Of a stretch of 64,000 nucleotides of DNA, positions 31,834-40,177 are shown one piece after another. A model generated the notes under the pieces. It was not told where the DNA came from. It did no database searches and saw nothing but the letters and a program-made list of their open reading frames with translations. Origin of the DNA: Ancylobacter pratisalsi (GTDB lineage Bacteria > Pseudomonadota > Alphaproteobacteria > Rhizobiales > Xanthobacteraceae). Numbering within the stretch: position 1 is the first letter of the stretch; every line of letters begins with the position of its first letter. Position numbers and translations under genes: made by a program. The stretch is taken from NCBI RefSeq assembly GCF_010669125.1, contig NZ_CP048630.1, positions 4,274,001-4,338,000 of the forward strand, written 5' to 3'.

Positions 31834-32343
31834 ATGGATGGGATGCATTCGGAAACGGTGCTGAAGCCGGGCGAGAAGGCACCGGACTTCACGCTTCCCG
31901 CAACGCCCGACCAGGAGCTTTCGCTGTCGGACCTCAAGGGCGGGCCGGTGATCCTGGCCTTCTACCCGGCGGACTGGAGCCCGGTGTGCGGCGACCAGAT
32001 GGTGCTCTACAACCAGATTCTGCCGGAATTTCATCGTCTTGGCGCGCAGCTGGTCGGTCTTTCGACCGATGGCGTGTGGTGCCATGCCGCCTTTGCGCAG
32101 GCGCGCGGGCTGCATTTTCCCCTGCTCTCGGATTTCGAGCCGAAGGGGGCCGTGGCGCGCAGCTTCGGCGTCTATCGCCCGGCCGAGGGAACCTCCGAGC
32201 GGGCGCTGTTCGTGATCGACGCGGACGGCATCATCCGCTGGAGCTACGTCTCGCCGCTTGGCCTCAATCCGGGCGCCGACGGCATTCTCGCCGCGCTGGA
32301 AGGGCTGGGCGCGCCGGCGCACCATGAAGGAGCTGTGTCATGA
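31834..32343 (+). CDS. Peroxiredoxin (AhpC/TSA family)
   Basis: Thiol peroxidase that reduces hydroperoxides. The protein contains KAPDFTLPATPDQELSLSDL and the peroxidatic-cysteine loop FYPADWSPVCGDQM. The conserved Thr of the PxxxTxxC motif is replaced by Ser, as in several AhpE/BCP-related proteins. A second Cys lies in TDGVWCHAAFAQ and may resolve the disulfide. The ATG at 31834 follows GGAGACAG at good spacing, giving 169 residues, and is preferred to the ATG at 31819. No signal peptide is seen, so it should be cytoplasmic. It overlaps the DsbA-like gene by four bases, a redox pair. Confidence 0.85.
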   Translation: MDGMHSETVLKPGEKAPDFTLPATPDQELSLSDLKGGPVILAFYPADWSPVCGDQMVLYNQILPEFHRLGAQLVGLSTDGVWCHAAFAQARGLHFPLLSDFEPKGAVARSFGVYRPAEGTSERALFVIDADGIIRWSYVSPLGLNPGADGILAALEGLGAPAHHEGAVS

Positions 32344-32870
32344 GCCACCTTACCCCCGAAGTCGGCCCCGGCGACCATGTCCTGGGCCCTGCCGACGCAC
32401 CGGTCACGCTGGTGGAATATGGCGACTACGAATGCCCCTATTGCGGTCAGGAATACCCCATACTGAAGGAAGTGCTGCGGCGCCTCGGCGGGCAGGTGCG
32501 CCTTGTATTCCGCAACTTTCCGATCACTGAATCGCATCCCCACGCAGCCCATGCTGCCGCGTTCGCGGAAGCGGTGGCGGCCATCGGCCGGTTCTGGGAG
32601 GCGCATGATCTGCTCTATGAGCATCAGGCGACGCTCGACGACGCCAGTCTCGCCGGTTTCGCCCGTGTCATCGGTCTTCCCCGGGCGGATCTCGACGATG
32701 CGCTGAATGGCCGGCATGACGCGAAGATCCGGCAGGACTTCATCGGCGGTATTCGCAGCGGGGTGAACGGGACACCGACGCTGTTCATCAACGGCCTGCG
32801 CTATGACGGGCCACGCGACCTTGCGAGCCTGCTCGATGTGGTCCAGCAGGTGGCGCTGAGGGCGGCTTGA
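32340..32870 (+). CDS. DsbA-family thiol-disulfide oxidoreductase
   Basis: A 176-residue thioredoxin-fold protein with the active site CPYC (YGDYECPYCGQEYP) and the cis-proline loop NGTPTLFING. A DsbA-like helical insertion lies between them (AAHAAAFAEAVAAIGRFWEAHD). There is no signal peptide, so this is a cytoplasmic DsbA-family member, related to FrnE-like and YyaL-neighbour proteins rather than periplasmic DsbA. The start overlaps the peroxiredoxin stop (ATGA). It may recycle the peroxiredoxin (inference). Its last 83 bases overlap the end of the convergent lysR gene. Confidence 0.85.
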   Translation: MSHLTPEVGPGDHVLGPADAPVTLVEYGDYECPYCGQEYPILKEVLRRLGGQVRLVFRNFPITESHPHAAHAAAFAEAVAAIGRFWEAHDLLYEHQATLDDASLAGFARVIGLPRADLDDALNGRHDAKIRQDFIGGIRSGVNGTPTLFINGLRYDGPRDLASLLDVVQQVALRAA

Positions 32871-33735
32871 GGCGTTCTGCGAGCGTCTCGATGAAGAACC
32901 GGACCTTGGCCGGCATCAGCCGCCGGCTGGCATAGACGGCCCAGATGTCCAGCCGCTCCGAGGTGGCGTCCTCCAGGACGATCTCCCTCAGCACACCGCG
33001 TTGGAGGTCCTCGGCGATGTCCCAGTCGGACAGATTGGCGATGCCGAGACCACCGAGGCAAGCCTCGTGGATGGCGTCGACGGAATTGGCGGTGAAGCGC
33101 CCCGCCGCCCGGATGGTGCGGGCCTCCTTCGCCGTTCGGAAGGTCCAGTGCGGGCGTGTCGCGCTGTTGAGGCACTCATGCTGCTTGAGCTCGTCCAGCC
33201 GCGCCGGCGCGCCGAAGCGCTCGATATAGGCCGGAGACGCGACCAGGCGGCGGGGATTCTCGGCCAGGCGACGGGCAATCAGGTTGCTGTCGGTCAACTC
33301 CGCGATGCGGATGGCGAGATCGATGCCCTCGGTCACCAGATCGACCACGCTGTCCGACAGCAGAAGGTCCACCTGCACCTGCGGATGGGCCTGCATGAAA
33401 TCAACCACCATCGGCGCCACGACCTTGCGCCCGAAGGCCAGCGAGGCACTGACGCGCAGGAGGCCGGTGGGACCGGCCATCGCGCCCTGCACGCTTGAGA
33501 GTGCCGCCGCGCGCTCTTCCACCAATGTCCGGGCGTGGGGAAGGAACACCATTCCCTCATCGGTGAGCGAGAGCGCGCGCGTGGTGCGGTGAAGCAGGCG
33601 AACGCCGAGTTCGTCCTCCAGCGCCGCGATCAGGCGGGTGGCCTTCATTGGCGGCAGGCGCAGGCGGCGCGCGGCCTCGGCGAAGCTGCCGGCGGACGAG
33701 GTTTCGATCAGCAGCGCGAGTGCGGTGAAGTCCAT
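32788..33735 (-). CDS. LysR-family transcriptional regulator
   Basis: A 315-residue LysR-type regulator with an N-terminal winged HTH (TSSAGSFAEAARRLRLPPMKATRLIAALEDELGVRLLHRTTRALSLT) and a two-lobed effector domain (GLLRVSASLAFGRKVVAPM, DLAIRIAELTDSNLIARRL). It belongs to the large group that often controls a divergent efflux or oxidoreductase gene. The last 25 or so residues are Pro/Arg/Gly-rich and lie opposite the DsbA-like gene. It is transcribed away from the MFS gene, and an inverted repeat in the shared gap is a candidate operator. Confidence 0.93.
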   Translation of the reverse strand: MDFTALALLIETSSAGSFAEAARRLRLPPMKATRLIAALEDELGVRLLHRTTRALSLTDEGMVFLPHARTLVEERAAALSSVQGAMAGPTGLLRVSASLAFGRKVVAPMVVDFMQAHPQVQVDLLLSDSVVDLVTEGIDLAIRIAELTDSNLIARRLAENPRRLVASPAYIERFGAPARLDELKQHECLNSATRPHWTFRTAKEARTIRAAGRFTANSVDAIHEACLGGLGIANLSDWDIAEDLQRGVLREIVLEDATSERLDIWAVYASRRLMPAKVRFFIETLAERLKPPSAPPAGPHRAGSQGRVARHSAGR

Positions 33736-33760
33736 TGTAACAAAACCTGAGATGATCGTG

Positions 33761-33792
33761 CATCAGAATAAGACACTATATCGTTTCTGATG
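33761..33792. promoter_or_regulatory. Candidate LysR operator, 8-bp inverted repeat
   Basis: CATCAGAA (33761-33768) and TTCTGATG (33785-33792) are perfect inverted arms with a 16-base AT-rich spacer. They lie between the divergent lysR and MFS genes, about 25 bases from the lysR start. LysR regulators typically bind such dyads, containing a T-N11-A core, in the divergent promoter. Confidence 0.5.
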
Positions 33793-33859
33793 ATGGTCTA
33801 TCTCTCACCCAACAGAATTCATGCGGCCCTGCCTCGCTGGCGGGGCGGGAGATAGGCAC

Positions 33860-35056
33860 ATGTCTGTACAGGAAACGATTGCTGACGCCCCGGCGTCGCA
33901 GGCGGCTCTCGGGCCGGTCTCGACCTTCGCCATGGCGGTGGGGGCGGGCGTCGCGGTCGCCAACATCTACTACAACCAGCCCATGCTCGCGATCATCGAG
34001 CAGGATCTGCCGGGAAGGGTCGCCGCCGCCATACCGACCGCGACCCAGCTCGGCTATGCGTTCGGTCTGTTTCTGCTGGTGCCGCTCGGCGATCTGGTGG
34101 AGCGGCGGAGGCTTATCATCCTCCAGTTCACCCTGCTTGCCGCCGCGCTTGCGTTTGCTGCGGTGTCGCCGAGCGCGGCGATGATCGTCATTGCCTCGCT
34201 GCTGATCGGGCTGCTGGCCACGGTGGCCCAGCAGATCGTGCCGCTCGCCGCCCATCTTGCTGCGCCTGAGCGGCGGGGAGCGACGGTCGGCACGGTGATG
34301 GCCGGGCTGCTGACCGGCATCTTGCTCAGCCGCACGCTGGCTGGCTTCGTGGCGACCCATGGCGGATGGCGCGAGATGTTCTGGCTCGCCGTGCCGATGG
34401 CACTGGGCGCCGCCGGGATGATGGCGCTGGTGCTTCCGCGCAGCGCGCCGGACGAGAAGCTGAGCTATGGACGGCTGCTGCGCACCATCGGCCATCTGTG
34501 GGTGGAGTTCCCGGCGCTGCGCCTTGCCGCGCTGACGCAAGCGGCCCTATTCGCGGCCTTCACCGTGTTCTGGACCATCCTCGCCTTCCGTCTGGAACAG
34601 CCGGAATTCGGCTTCGGTGCCGAGGTGGCGGGCCTGTTCGGCCTGGTCGGGGCGGTCGGCATTCTTGCAGCGCCGCTCGCCGGGCGCTTCGCCGACCGGC
34701 ACGGCGCGACGCAGGCGGTGATCATGGGCGCGGTGGTGACGCTGGCGTCGTGGCTCGTGTTCGGCCTGTGGGGCTCGCTCGCCGGGCTGGTGGCGGGCGT
34801 GATCCTGCTCGATTTCGGGGTGCAGAGCGCCCTCATCTCCAACCAGCATATCGTCTTCGCCCTGCGTCCCGCGGCACGGGCCCGGCTCAACACGGTGTTG
34901 ATGGGCGGAATGTTCCTTGGCGGCGCGCTGGGTTCGGCACTGGTGATGCCGGTCTGGGACGCGGCGGGTTGGACCGGAGTGAGCCTGCTCGGGGGCGGCT
35001 TCGCGGCCATCGGCGCCGGCCTCCAGCTCCACGCGGCCCTTCGCCGGAGAGGCTGA
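33860..35056 (+). CDS. MFS family efflux transporter
   Basis: Major facilitator with about 12 transmembrane helices in 398 residues from the ATG at 33860, which follows GGGAGATAGGCAC. It begins VAVANIYYNQPMLAIIEQDL, an opening seen in YceL/YgaY-type and other drug-efflux-like transporters. It contains the intracellular loop motif PLGDLVERRRLII, and in the second half GRFADRHGATQAVI, which correspond to MFS signature A. Substrate cannot be predicted. It is divergent from lysR and probably under its control. Confidence 0.88.
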   Translation: MSVQETIADAPASQAALGPVSTFAMAVGAGVAVANIYYNQPMLAIIEQDLPGRVAAAIPTATQLGYAFGLFLLVPLGDLVERRRLIILQFTLLAAALAFAAVSPSAAMIVIASLLIGLLATVAQQIVPLAAHLAAPERRGATVGTVMAGLLTGILLSRTLAGFVATHGGWREMFWLAVPMALGAAGMMALVLPRSAPDEKLSYGRLLRTIGHLWVEFPALRLAALTQAALFAAFTVFWTILAFRLEQPEFGFGAEVAGLFGLVGAVGILAAPLAGRFADRHGATQAVIMGAVVTLASWLVFGLWGSLAGLVAGVILLDFGVQSALISNQHIVFALRPAARARLNTVLMGGMFLGGALGSALVMPVWDAAGWTGVSLLGGGFAAIGAGLQLHAALRRRG

Positions 35057-35062
35057 CCACGG

Positions 35063-35082
35063 GCGGCCCGAAGTCGGGCCGC
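35063..35082 (+). terminator. Hairpin after the MFS gene
   Basis: GCGGCCCGA and TCGGGCCGC are perfect 9-bp arms separated by AG, directly after the MFS stop codon. The following bases are TCCTCC, with no true T run, so termination is likely but probably incomplete. The downstream FAD monooxygenase may be read partly from the same transcript. Confidence 0.55.
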
Positions 35083-35149
35083 TCCTCCACGCCATGCGCC
35101 CGCCGGCACGGGCGGGCGCCGATATGCCCAGCAAATGGAAGACATCGCC

Positions 35150-36271
35150 ATGAAGGCCAAGCGCATCGTCATTGTCGGAGGTTCCATCGGCGGGCTTTTC
35201 GCCGCCGTGCTTCTGCATCGGGCCGGCTTCGACGTGCAGGTTTATGAGCGCTCGGTGCATGGGCTTGAAGGGCGCGGCGCCGGCCTGGTGGCGCAGCGCG
35301 AGGTGTTCGAGATCATGCGAGAGGTCGGGATCGAGCATATCGCCCGGATCGGGGTGGTTGCCCGGCAGCGCATCTATCTCGACCGCGAGGGCGAGGTGAT
35401 CCACAGCCAGGAGACGCCGCAGGAGCAGCTCTCATGGGACGTTCTGTTCCGCAGCTTCCGGGAACGGCTGCCGCCGGAACGCTATTTCGGCGGCCGCGCG
35501 ATCACTGGGGTGACGCAGGACGGGGAAGAGGCGGTGGTGCATTTCGCCGATGGCGGCACGGTGCGGGCGGACATGGTCATCGGCGCCGACGGCATCGGGT
35601 CGGTGGTGAGGCGCGCGGTCGCGGGGGTGGATTCGCGTCCTTCCTATGTCGGCTATGCAACCTGGCGCGGGCTGGTGGCGGAGGGCGATGTCCCCGCCCC
35701 CGCCGCCCGGCAGCTTTTCGAGCGGTTCGCCTTCTATGAAATGCCGGGCTCGCACATACTCGGCTATCTCGTCGCCGGTCCGGATGGCGCGATCGCGAAG
35801 GGACGGCGGCGCTACAACTGGGTCTGGTACCGGCGCTACGACGATACGGCTCTCAATGACGTGCTGACGGGAGCCGACGGTGTCCGGCGTCCGTTCTCGC
35901 TGGCGCCGGGGCAGGTGCGGCCCGAGATCGTCGCCGGGCTGCGCGAGGATGCCGCGCGGCTGCTTCCGCCCTCGTTCCGCGCGGCTGTCGAGGCTGAAAC
36001 ACGCCCGTTCGTGCACGCCATCTTCGACTATGCGACGCCGCGCATGACCTCGGGCCGGATCGCGCTGATGGGGGATGCGGCTTTCGTCGCCCGGCCGCAC
36101 ACGGCCATGGGTGTCGCCAAGGCGGCAGGGGATGCCTTCGCGCTGCGCAAGGCATTGGTCGAGCACGAGGATCTCGCCGTCGCGCTCGCGGCCTATGCGG
36201 CCGACCGCGCGCCGAGGGATGAGGCCATCGTCGCTTATGGCAGGAGGCTCGGCCGCTCGCTCGTGGCCTGA
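35150..36271 (+). CDS. FAD-dependent aromatic monooxygenase
   Basis: Flavoprotein hydroxylase of the para-hydroxybenzoate/2,6-dihydroxypyridine hydroxylase superfamily. The protein has the N-terminal FAD dinucleotide fold IVGGSIGGLFAAVLL, the GD motif GADGIGSVVRRAV, and the second FAD motif GRIALMGDAAFVARPH. The mid-region (TWRGLVAEGDV, YNWVWYRRYDD) is reminiscent of dihydroxypyridine hydroxylases, but the substrate is not certain. The ATG at 35150 (MKAKRIVIVGG) is preferred to 35135, giving 373 residues. It follows the MFS transporter after a hairpin. Confidence 0.85.
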   Translation: MKAKRIVIVGGSIGGLFAAVLLHRAGFDVQVYERSVHGLEGRGAGLVAQREVFEIMREVGIEHIARIGVVARQRIYLDREGEVIHSQETPQEQLSWDVLFRSFRERLPPERYFGGRAITGVTQDGEEAVVHFADGGTVRADMVIGADGIGSVVRRAVAGVDSRPSYVGYATWRGLVAEGDVPAPAARQLFERFAFYEMPGSHILGYLVAGPDGAIAKGRRRYNWVWYRRYDDTALNDVLTGADGVRRPFSLAPGQVRPEIVAGLREDAARLLPPSFRAAVEAETRPFVHAIFDYATPRMTSGRIALMGDAAFVARPHTAMGVAKAAGDAFALRKALVEHEDLAVALAAYAADRAPRDEAIVAYGRRLGRSLVA

Positions 36272-36289
36272 GGCGGGTCGCGCCCGCCT
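36271..36289. terminator. Bidirectional terminator hairpin between convergent genes
   Basis: AGGCGGG and CCCGCCT form a perfect 7-bp stem with loop TCGCG, beginning at the last base of the monooxygenase stop codon. It lies in the short gap before the end of the convergent SDR gene. A shared terminator fits its position. There is no strong T tract. Confidence 0.5.
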
Positions 36290-36305
36290 CATCTTCCGCC
36301 ATTGA

Positions 36306-37082
36306 TCAGACGATGAACTCGACCACCCCACCATCGACGCGCAGCGCCGCGCCGGTGGTGGCGGAAGAGAGCGGCGAGGCGATGTAGACCGCCATGTTGG
36401 CGACCTCCTCCACCGTCGCCGGCCGGCCGATGATGGAGCTGGGACGGTGGGCCTTGACGAAATCGATGCCGGCCTGTTCCAGCGTCTTGCCGCCGGCGAT
36501 CTCGTCCTTGAGCATCTCCTTTACGCCTTCCGAAAGCGTGGGGCCGGGCAGGATGGAATTTACCGTCACGCCGGTGCCGGCCATGCGCTTGGCGAGGCCG
36601 CGGGCCAGCGCCACATCGGCGGTCTTGCTGACGCCATAGTGGATCATGTCGGCCGGGATGTTGTAGCCGGATTCCGAACCGAGGAAGAGGAAGCGACCCC
36701 ACCCCCTGTCCTTCATGGGCGGCAGATAGGCCCGGGCGAGGCGGACGCCCGCCATGACGTTGATCTGCCAGTGGCGTTCCCACAGCGCGTCGTCGGCCTC
36801 GAAGAAGTCGGCGGGCTGGAAGATACCGAGGTTGCTCACCACGATGTCGAAGGCCGGCTCGGCCGCGACAAGTTCGGCGACGCCTTCCGGCGTCGACAGG
36901 TCAATGTCGCGTCCGCTGGCGCTGCCTCCCAGCCGGGACACGGCGGTGGCGACCGAGTCCGCCGTGCGGCCGTTCACCACAACCCGCGCACCCGCTTCAT
37001 GCAGCCCCTTGGCAATGGCGAATCCGATGCCCGCCGCCGAGCCCGTGACGAGAGCACTTTTCCCCGAAAGATCGATTTTCAT
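36306..37082 (-). CDS. SDR-family NAD(P)-dependent oxidoreductase
   Basis: Short-chain dehydrogenase/reductase of 258 residues. Cofactor motif TGSAAGIGFAIA is near residue 13, and the catalytic elements are Ser in GSESGYN and YGVSK (Tyr-X-X-X-Lys). The usual NNAG motif reads VSNLGIF. The end (ATTGAALRVDGGVVEFIV) matches classical 3-oxoacyl-ACP-reductase-like SDRs. The substrate is unknown. AGGAGCAGGTC precedes the ATG. The gene is divergent from the GH13 glucosidase, with a 246-base gap in which I saw no clear operator. Confidence 0.9.
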   Translation of the reverse strand: MKIDLSGKSALVTGSAAGIGFAIAKGLHEAGARVVVNGRTADSVATAVSRLGGSASGRDIDLSTPEGVAELVAAEPAFDIVVSNLGIFQPADFFEADDALWERHWQINVMAGVRLARAYLPPMKDRGWGRFLFLGSESGYNIPADMIHYGVSKTADVALARGLAKRMAGTGVTVNSILPGPTLSEGVKEMLKDEIAGGKTLEQAGIDFVKAHRPSSIIGRPATVEEVANMAVYIASPLSSATTGAALRVDGGVVEFIV

Positions 37083-37328
37083 GACCTGCTCCTGAGTTCT
37101 CTATCGGTAACGGGACCGACGCCGCGCCGGCGACGCGAGGCGGGTTGCCGTGCAGTCTGAGAGATAGGACCAATCTGGTGGATGTCCTTGCAATTTGCAC
37201 CTGCGGATTGCTCAGCGGCGGGCTTCTGGGGCCGGGGCCTGGGAAGGCGGCAGTTTGGGAAGGTGGTGCCGGAAATCGGGCCGTGCGTGGGTTGCCACCG
37301 GGATAGGGAACACTAGACTTCCTTAGCC

Positions 37329-38954
37329 ATGACACATCGACATCCCTGGTGGCACGGCGCGGTCATCTATCAGATCTATCCTCGCTCCTTCAAAGACACG
37401 TCGGCCGACGGTGTCGGCGACCTCAAGGGCATCACCGAAGAACTCGACTATGTCGCGCAGCTCGGTGTGGACGCCATCTGGATATCGCCGTTCCAGAAGT
37501 CGCCGATGAAGGACTACGGTTACGATGTCGAAGACTATGTGGCCGTCGATCCGCTGTTCGGCACGCTGGACGATGTCGTCCGCCTGATCGGGGAAGCGCA
37601 CCGGCGCGGCCTGAAGGTGCTGATGGACCAGGTACTGAGCCACACCTCGGACCAGCACGCCTGGTTCAGGGAAAGCCGGGCCTCGCGTACCAATGCCAGA
37701 GCCGACTGGTATGTCTGGGCAGATCCGCGCCCCGATGGAACGCCGCCCAACAACTGGCTGTCGGTTTTCGGCGGCCCGTCCTGGCAGTGGGAGCCACGCC
37801 GGAACCAGTATTACCTGCACAATTTCCTGACCACGCAGCCGGACCTGAACTACCACAATCGCGCGGTTCAGGATGCGGTGCTCGAAGCCTGCCGGTTCTG
37901 GCTGGACCTCGGGGTCGACGGTTTCCGGCTCGACGTGTGCGCGTTCTATTTTCATGACGCGCAGCTGCGCGACAACCCGCCGGCCGACACCGCGCCGCGC
38001 GGCAGTGCCTTCAACTTCAACCCCTACTCCTTCCAGAAACACGTTCGCGACATTGGACAGCCGGAAAATCTGGGGTTTCTGGAGCGCCTGCGTGCGCTGG
38101 CCGATGCCTATGGCGACCGCGTCCTGCTCGGCGAACTCAATGAGAGTGAGGGCGTGCAGCTGCACAAGCAGTACACCGCCCCTGCCCGTCTGCACCTTGC
38201 CTATGGCTACTGGCTGCTGGGCGCCGAACAGGTGAACGGGACCATGATCCGCGAGCTGGTGGAACAACTGGGATGCCGGCCCACGGACGGCCTGCCCTGC
38301 TGGGCGCTCGACAATCACGACTTCATGCGCGCGCCGACACGCCTGAGGCAAGGGCGCGACCATCCCGATTTCACGCTCACCGTGCTGGCGGCGCTGTCCT
38401 GCCTGAGGGGCGCGCTCTGCCTCTATCAGGGAAGCGAACTGGGGTTGCCGGAGGCCGACATTCCCTTCGAGCAGCTTCTCGATCCCTATGGGCGCGAGTT
38501 CTATCCCTCGTTCAAGGGGCGCGATGGCGCGCGTACGCCCATGCCCTGGCGCGAAGACGAGGACCATTGCGGATTCAGCACGGTCGAGCCCTGGTTGCCG
38601 ATTCCGCCCGAGCATCACCACCGGTCCGTCGACACGCAGAAGCGCGAGCCCGGATCCGCGCTCAACCGGATGCGGCGCTTTCTGAACTGGCGCCGCCAGC
38701 AGCCCACCCTTCTGGGCAACGACATCACCTTTCATCCGGCGCCGGACGATCTACTGGTTTTTCAACGCGGCGGAGACGCGGACGGGGTCGTGTGCGTGTT
38801 CAACCTGAGCGATGCGGTATGCGAGGTGGCACTGTCCGCGATACCGCTCGGCGACGACCTGACCGGCCATGGTTTCGGGGCGACGCGGCGCGGCGACGCG
38901 CTGCGCCTTGAGCCATGGGCCGCGCATTTCGGCAGGGTCAGCGTGCGCCATTGA
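37329..38954 (+). CDS. Alpha-glucosidase, glycoside hydrolase family 13
   Basis: Cytoplasmic GH13 exo-acting glucosidase of 541 residues hydrolysing alpha-1,4 or alpha-1,6 glucosides such as maltose, isomaltose or sucrose isomers. It starts WWHGAVIYQIYPRSFKD, the usual opening of oligo-1,6-glucosidase/AglA enzymes. The conserved regions are VLMDQVLSHTSDQH, GFRLDVCAFYF (nucleophile Asp), LLGELNE (acid/base Glu) and ALDNHDF (third Asp). There is no signal peptide. The start lacks a clear ribosome-binding site. No sugar transporter is adjacent. Confidence 0.92.
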   Translation: MTHRHPWWHGAVIYQIYPRSFKDTSADGVGDLKGITEELDYVAQLGVDAIWISPFQKSPMKDYGYDVEDYVAVDPLFGTLDDVVRLIGEAHRRGLKVLMDQVLSHTSDQHAWFRESRASRTNARADWYVWADPRPDGTPPNNWLSVFGGPSWQWEPRRNQYYLHNFLTTQPDLNYHNRAVQDAVLEACRFWLDLGVDGFRLDVCAFYFHDAQLRDNPPADTAPRGSAFNFNPYSFQKHVRDIGQPENLGFLERLRALADAYGDRVLLGELNESEGVQLHKQYTAPARLHLAYGYWLLGAEQVNGTMIRELVEQLGCRPTDGLPCWALDNHDFMRAPTRLRQGRDHPDFTLTVLAALSCLRGALCLYQGSELGLPEADIPFEQLLDPYGREFYPSFKGRDGARTPMPWREDEDHCGFSTVEPWLPIPPEHHHRSVDTQKREPGSALNRMRRFLNWRRQQPTLLGNDITFHPAPDDLLVFQRGGDADGVVCVFNLSDAVCEVALSAIPLGDDLTGHGFGATRRGDALRLEPWAAHFGRVSVRH

Positions 38955-39164
38955 CGAACAGGCTGATGCACTGGCGGACATGGCCGCGGCGACGCCATCG
39001 CTGACCGCGAATGGGTGGCGGCGGGACAACCTTCCCGTGTTTCAGGCGGACCATCGACGGACCCTGCACCAAGCAGTCTTCCGGCATCGGCCTGTGTTCT
39101 TGCCGGATCGCGGCCGTACTCGCGCGCGCGCGCGTTCTGCTAGTCCGGCTCCAGCGCCTTCCTC

Positions 39165-39192
39165 GACGTGCTCGATGCCGAGCGCGCGTTTT
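39165..39192 (+). terminator. Rho-independent terminator upstream of ars operon
   Basis: An 8-bp stem (CGTGCTCG with CGAGCGCG, one G-T pair) closes an ATGC loop and is followed two bases later by TTTTTT. This is the most canonical intrinsic terminator in the window. It lies about 210 bases past the GH13 stop and insulates the ars operon from upstream read-through. Confidence 0.75.
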
Positions 39193-39235
39193 TTCTTCCT
39201 CGCATGAGATCTGGAAGGCTGGCGTTCGCCCGGAT

Positions 39236-39275
39236 CTTCATGTATTTAATAATTCAATGAAGCTTGATATATTGA
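39236..39275 (+). promoter_or_regulatory. Candidate ArsR operator/promoter
   Basis: An AT-rich island contains two overlapping dyads: CTTCAT (39236-39241) with ATGAAG (39257-39262), and TCAAT (39254-39258) with ATTGA (39271-39275). It ends one base before the arsR ATG. ArsR repressors bind such imperfect dyads over the -35/-10 region. There is no Shine-Dalgarno site before arsR, and a TATATT hexamer sits at 39268-39273, which could indicate a leaderless or very short leader transcript. Confidence 0.5.
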
Positions 39276-39276
39276 G

Positions 39277-39642
39277 ATGATTGATGAAGCGCAGGCGCTT
39301 GGCGCCTTTGCCGCCCTTTCGCAGGAAACCCGGCTGCGGATCGTGCGTCTTCTGGTGACCGCCGGCCCCGAGGGGTTGGCGGCCGGGATGATCGGCGAGG
39401 CGATGGACGGAGCGTCATCCTCGCGCATGTCGTTCCATCTGAACCAGCTGGAACAGGCGGGGCTCGTGGCGTCCCGCCGCGAGGGGCGCTCCATCATCTA
39501 CAGCGCGGCCTATCCGGCGCTGTCCAGCCTGGTCGAATTCCTGATGCGCGATTGCTGCCAGGGCCATCCGGAGGTGTGCACGCCGGCGCTGGAAGCGCTG
39601 TCCTGCAACTGTCCGCCCACCGAGGAGAAAACCCATGCCTGA
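39277..39642 (+). CDS. arsR: ArsR-family arsenite-responsive repressor
   Basis: A 121-residue winged-helix repressor. It has ALSQETRLRIVRLLVTAG and the recognition region SSSRMSFHLNQLEQAGLVASRREGRSIIYS typical of ArsR. Five cysteines cluster in the C-terminal third (RDCCQGHPEVC, LSCNC), a likely As(III) site placed differently from the E. coli ELCVCDL motif. It is the first gene of the ars operon and its last bases overlap the next gene. It should release its operator when arsenite binds. Confidence 0.92.
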   Translation: MIDEAQALGAFAALSQETRLRIVRLLVTAGPEGLAAGMIGEAMDGASSSRMSFHLNQLEQAGLVASRREGRSIIYSAAYPALSSLVEFLMRDCCQGHPEVCTPALEALSCNCPPTEEKTHA

Positions 39643-40177
39643 GACGCTTCAAACCGGACGTGTCTTCAACGTCCTGTTCCTCTGCACCGGCAATTCGGCC
39701 CGCTCGATTCTGGCCGAGAGTATTCTCGCCAAGGACGGCGCCGGCCGCTTCCGGGCGTTCTCGGCCGGCAGCCAGCCGAAGGGTACGGTCAATCCCTTCG
39801 CGCTGAAGATCCTGCGCAGCTTCGACTATCCCGTCGATGGCCTGCGCTCCAAGAGCTGGGCCGAGTTCACGGGGCCCGACGCCCCGGTCATGGATTTCGT
39901 CTTCACCGTCTGCGACAACGCCGCGGGTGAGGTCTGCCCGGTCTGGCCGGGCCAGCCGATGACCGCGCATTGGGGCATCGAGGATCCCGCCGCGGTCGAA
40001 GGTCTGGACATCCATAAGGAAGCCGCCTTCGTCGCCGCGCTCCGCTATCTGAAGAACCGCATAGCGGCCTTCACCGCGCTGCCCGTGACGAGCCTCGACA
40101 GGGTGTCGCTCCGCGCCAGGCTGGCGGAAATCGGCCAGGGGGAAGGCTCCTCCGCCCCTCGAAACAGCGCGGCGTGA
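39635..40177 (+). CDS. arsC: Arsenate reductase, thioredoxin-coupled (low-MW phosphatase fold)
   Basis: A 180-residue protein of the low-molecular-weight tyrosine phosphatase fold. It has the CX5R loop CTGNSARS near residue 17 and two further redox Cys positions in FTVCDNAAGEVCPVWPG, matching thioredoxin-dependent ArsC (pI258 type). It reduces arsenate to arsenite for export. It overlaps the arsR end by eight bases. A second, unrelated ArsC follows. Confidence 0.9.
   Translation: MPETLQTGRVFNVLFLCTGNSARSILAESILAKDGAGRFRAFSAGSQPKGTVNPFALKILRSFDYPVDGLRSKSWAEFTGPDAPVMDFVFTVCDNAAGEVCPVWPGQPMTAHWGIEDPAAVEGLDIHKEAAFVAALRYLKNRIAAFTALPVTSLDRVSLRARLAEIGQGEGSSAPRNSAA

Larger units (their letters stand above)
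38955..39276 (+). other. Intergenic gap between GH13 and ars operon
   Basis: This 322-base stretch has no believable gene. It contains a (CG)6 alternating run at 39121-39132, a rho-independent terminator at 39165-39192, and an AT-rich promoter/operator region from about 39236 to the arsR start. The rest is GC-rich and featureless to my reading. Confidence 0.6.
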
